Shown: piece after piece, positions 6,790-6,893 of the stretch
How the letters are laid out: each line of letters opens with the position of its first letter
How positions within the stretch are numbered: the first letter of the stretch is position 1
From: Spirochaetales bacterium
GTDB lineage: Bacteria; Spirochaetota; Spirochaetia; DSM-27196; SKKC01
Reading direction: 5' to 3'
DNA length: 6,893 nt
Assembly: GCA_007121695.1 (NCBI GenBank)
Contig: SKKC01000194.1
Span: forward strand, 1-6,893
Notes under the pieces: model-generated
What the model was told of the DNA's origin: nothing
The model's input: only the letters and a program-made list of their open reading frames with translations
Database searches by the model: none
Translations under genes and position numbers: made by a program

Positions 6790-6815
6790 CTCCTTATTGG
6801 AGGCAATGATATCAT
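6790..6815 (-). promoter_or_regulatory. RBS, candidate -10 and palindromic operator of the symporter gene
   Basis: On the - strand, AAGGAG (6795-6790) lies 7 nt before the ATG at 6782, which fixes the start. TATCAT (6811-6806) is a 5-of-6 -10 box that would give a 17-nt leader. It sits inside the perfect 10-bp palindrome ATGATATCAT (6806-6815), abutting a short inverted pair ATTG-N4-CAAT (6796-6807). No good -35 box was found. A repressor site over the -10 would be a sensible way to control a sugar carrier, but this is inference. Confidence 0.45.
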
Positions 6816-6893
6816 GAAATCACGATGAACAGACCCGATATTGAAGCCGGCCCTCACATACACCTCGCGTTTCGGTTCCACGTGAACTTCTAC
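6816..6893. other. Upstream intergenic region at the window edge
   Basis: The last 78 bases lie upstream of the symporter promoter candidate. An open - strand frame with a GTG at 6881 runs through it into the symporter, but it lacks a ribosome site and family resemblance. I see no RNA gene, terminator or strong promoter here. The next gene lies beyond the window. Confidence 0.5.

Noticed and set aside
6783..6881. 33-residue N-terminal extension of the symporter from a GTG
   Set aside because: The internal ATG at 6782 has a strong AAGGAG site and gives a normal GPH N-terminus. The extension covers the likely promoter.

Overview
This 6.9-kb bacterial chromosomal window is GC-rich and densely coding. 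It holds six protein genes with very short spacers, and I see no RNA gene, insertion sequence, CRISPR array or phage gene. No marker fixes the taxon. The mix of an Mrp/NuoL-type ion-pump subunit, a GPH-type sugar symporter and a long MFS protein with a helical-repeat tail would suit a free-living spirochaete-like organism, but that is a low-confidence guess. No stretch longer than about 110 bases lacks a gene.

Left part, + strand (about 1-3540): the 3' part of an MrpD/NuoL-family proton-conducting membrane subunit is cut by the window edge. Its stop overlaps the start of the next gene in an ATGA junction. The second gene encodes a 785-residue protein: a 12-helix MFS transporter fused to a roughly 360-residue HEAT-like cytosolic domain. 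That domain contains an in-frame 15-bp minisatellite. The two genes are almost certainly co-translated, which links an ion-translocating subunit to an MFS-HEAT protein.

Middle, - strand (3546-4688): a small secreted protein of unknown function lies 87 bp downstream of a DinB/YfiT-type metal-binding four-helix protein, in the same orientation. The secreted-protein gene also has its own Shine-Dalgarno sequence and a plausible -10 box.

Centre-right: the DinB gene is divergent from a class I SAM-dependent methyltransferase (4717-5316, +) whose C-terminal motifs resemble the METTL7/TMT1 thiol methyltransferase group. Only 28 bp separate the two starts. That gap carries an AT-rich block readable as a -10 box on both strands, with the - strand version being a consensus TATAAT. 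It predicts a leaderless DinB mRNA and a leader of about 10 nt for the methyltransferase.

Right part, - strand (5331-6782): a GPH-family (MelB-like) cation symporter with a strong ribosome-binding site. A 10-bp palindrome overlaps its likely -10 box. It keeps the two helix-II aspartates used for cation coupling in MelB but appears to lack the two MelB sugar-binding aspartates.

The window does not form one obvious pathway. The most interesting points are the coupled ion-pump-subunit/MFS-HEAT pair, the minisatellite in the HEAT domain, and the symmetric promoter between the DinB and methyltransferase genes.
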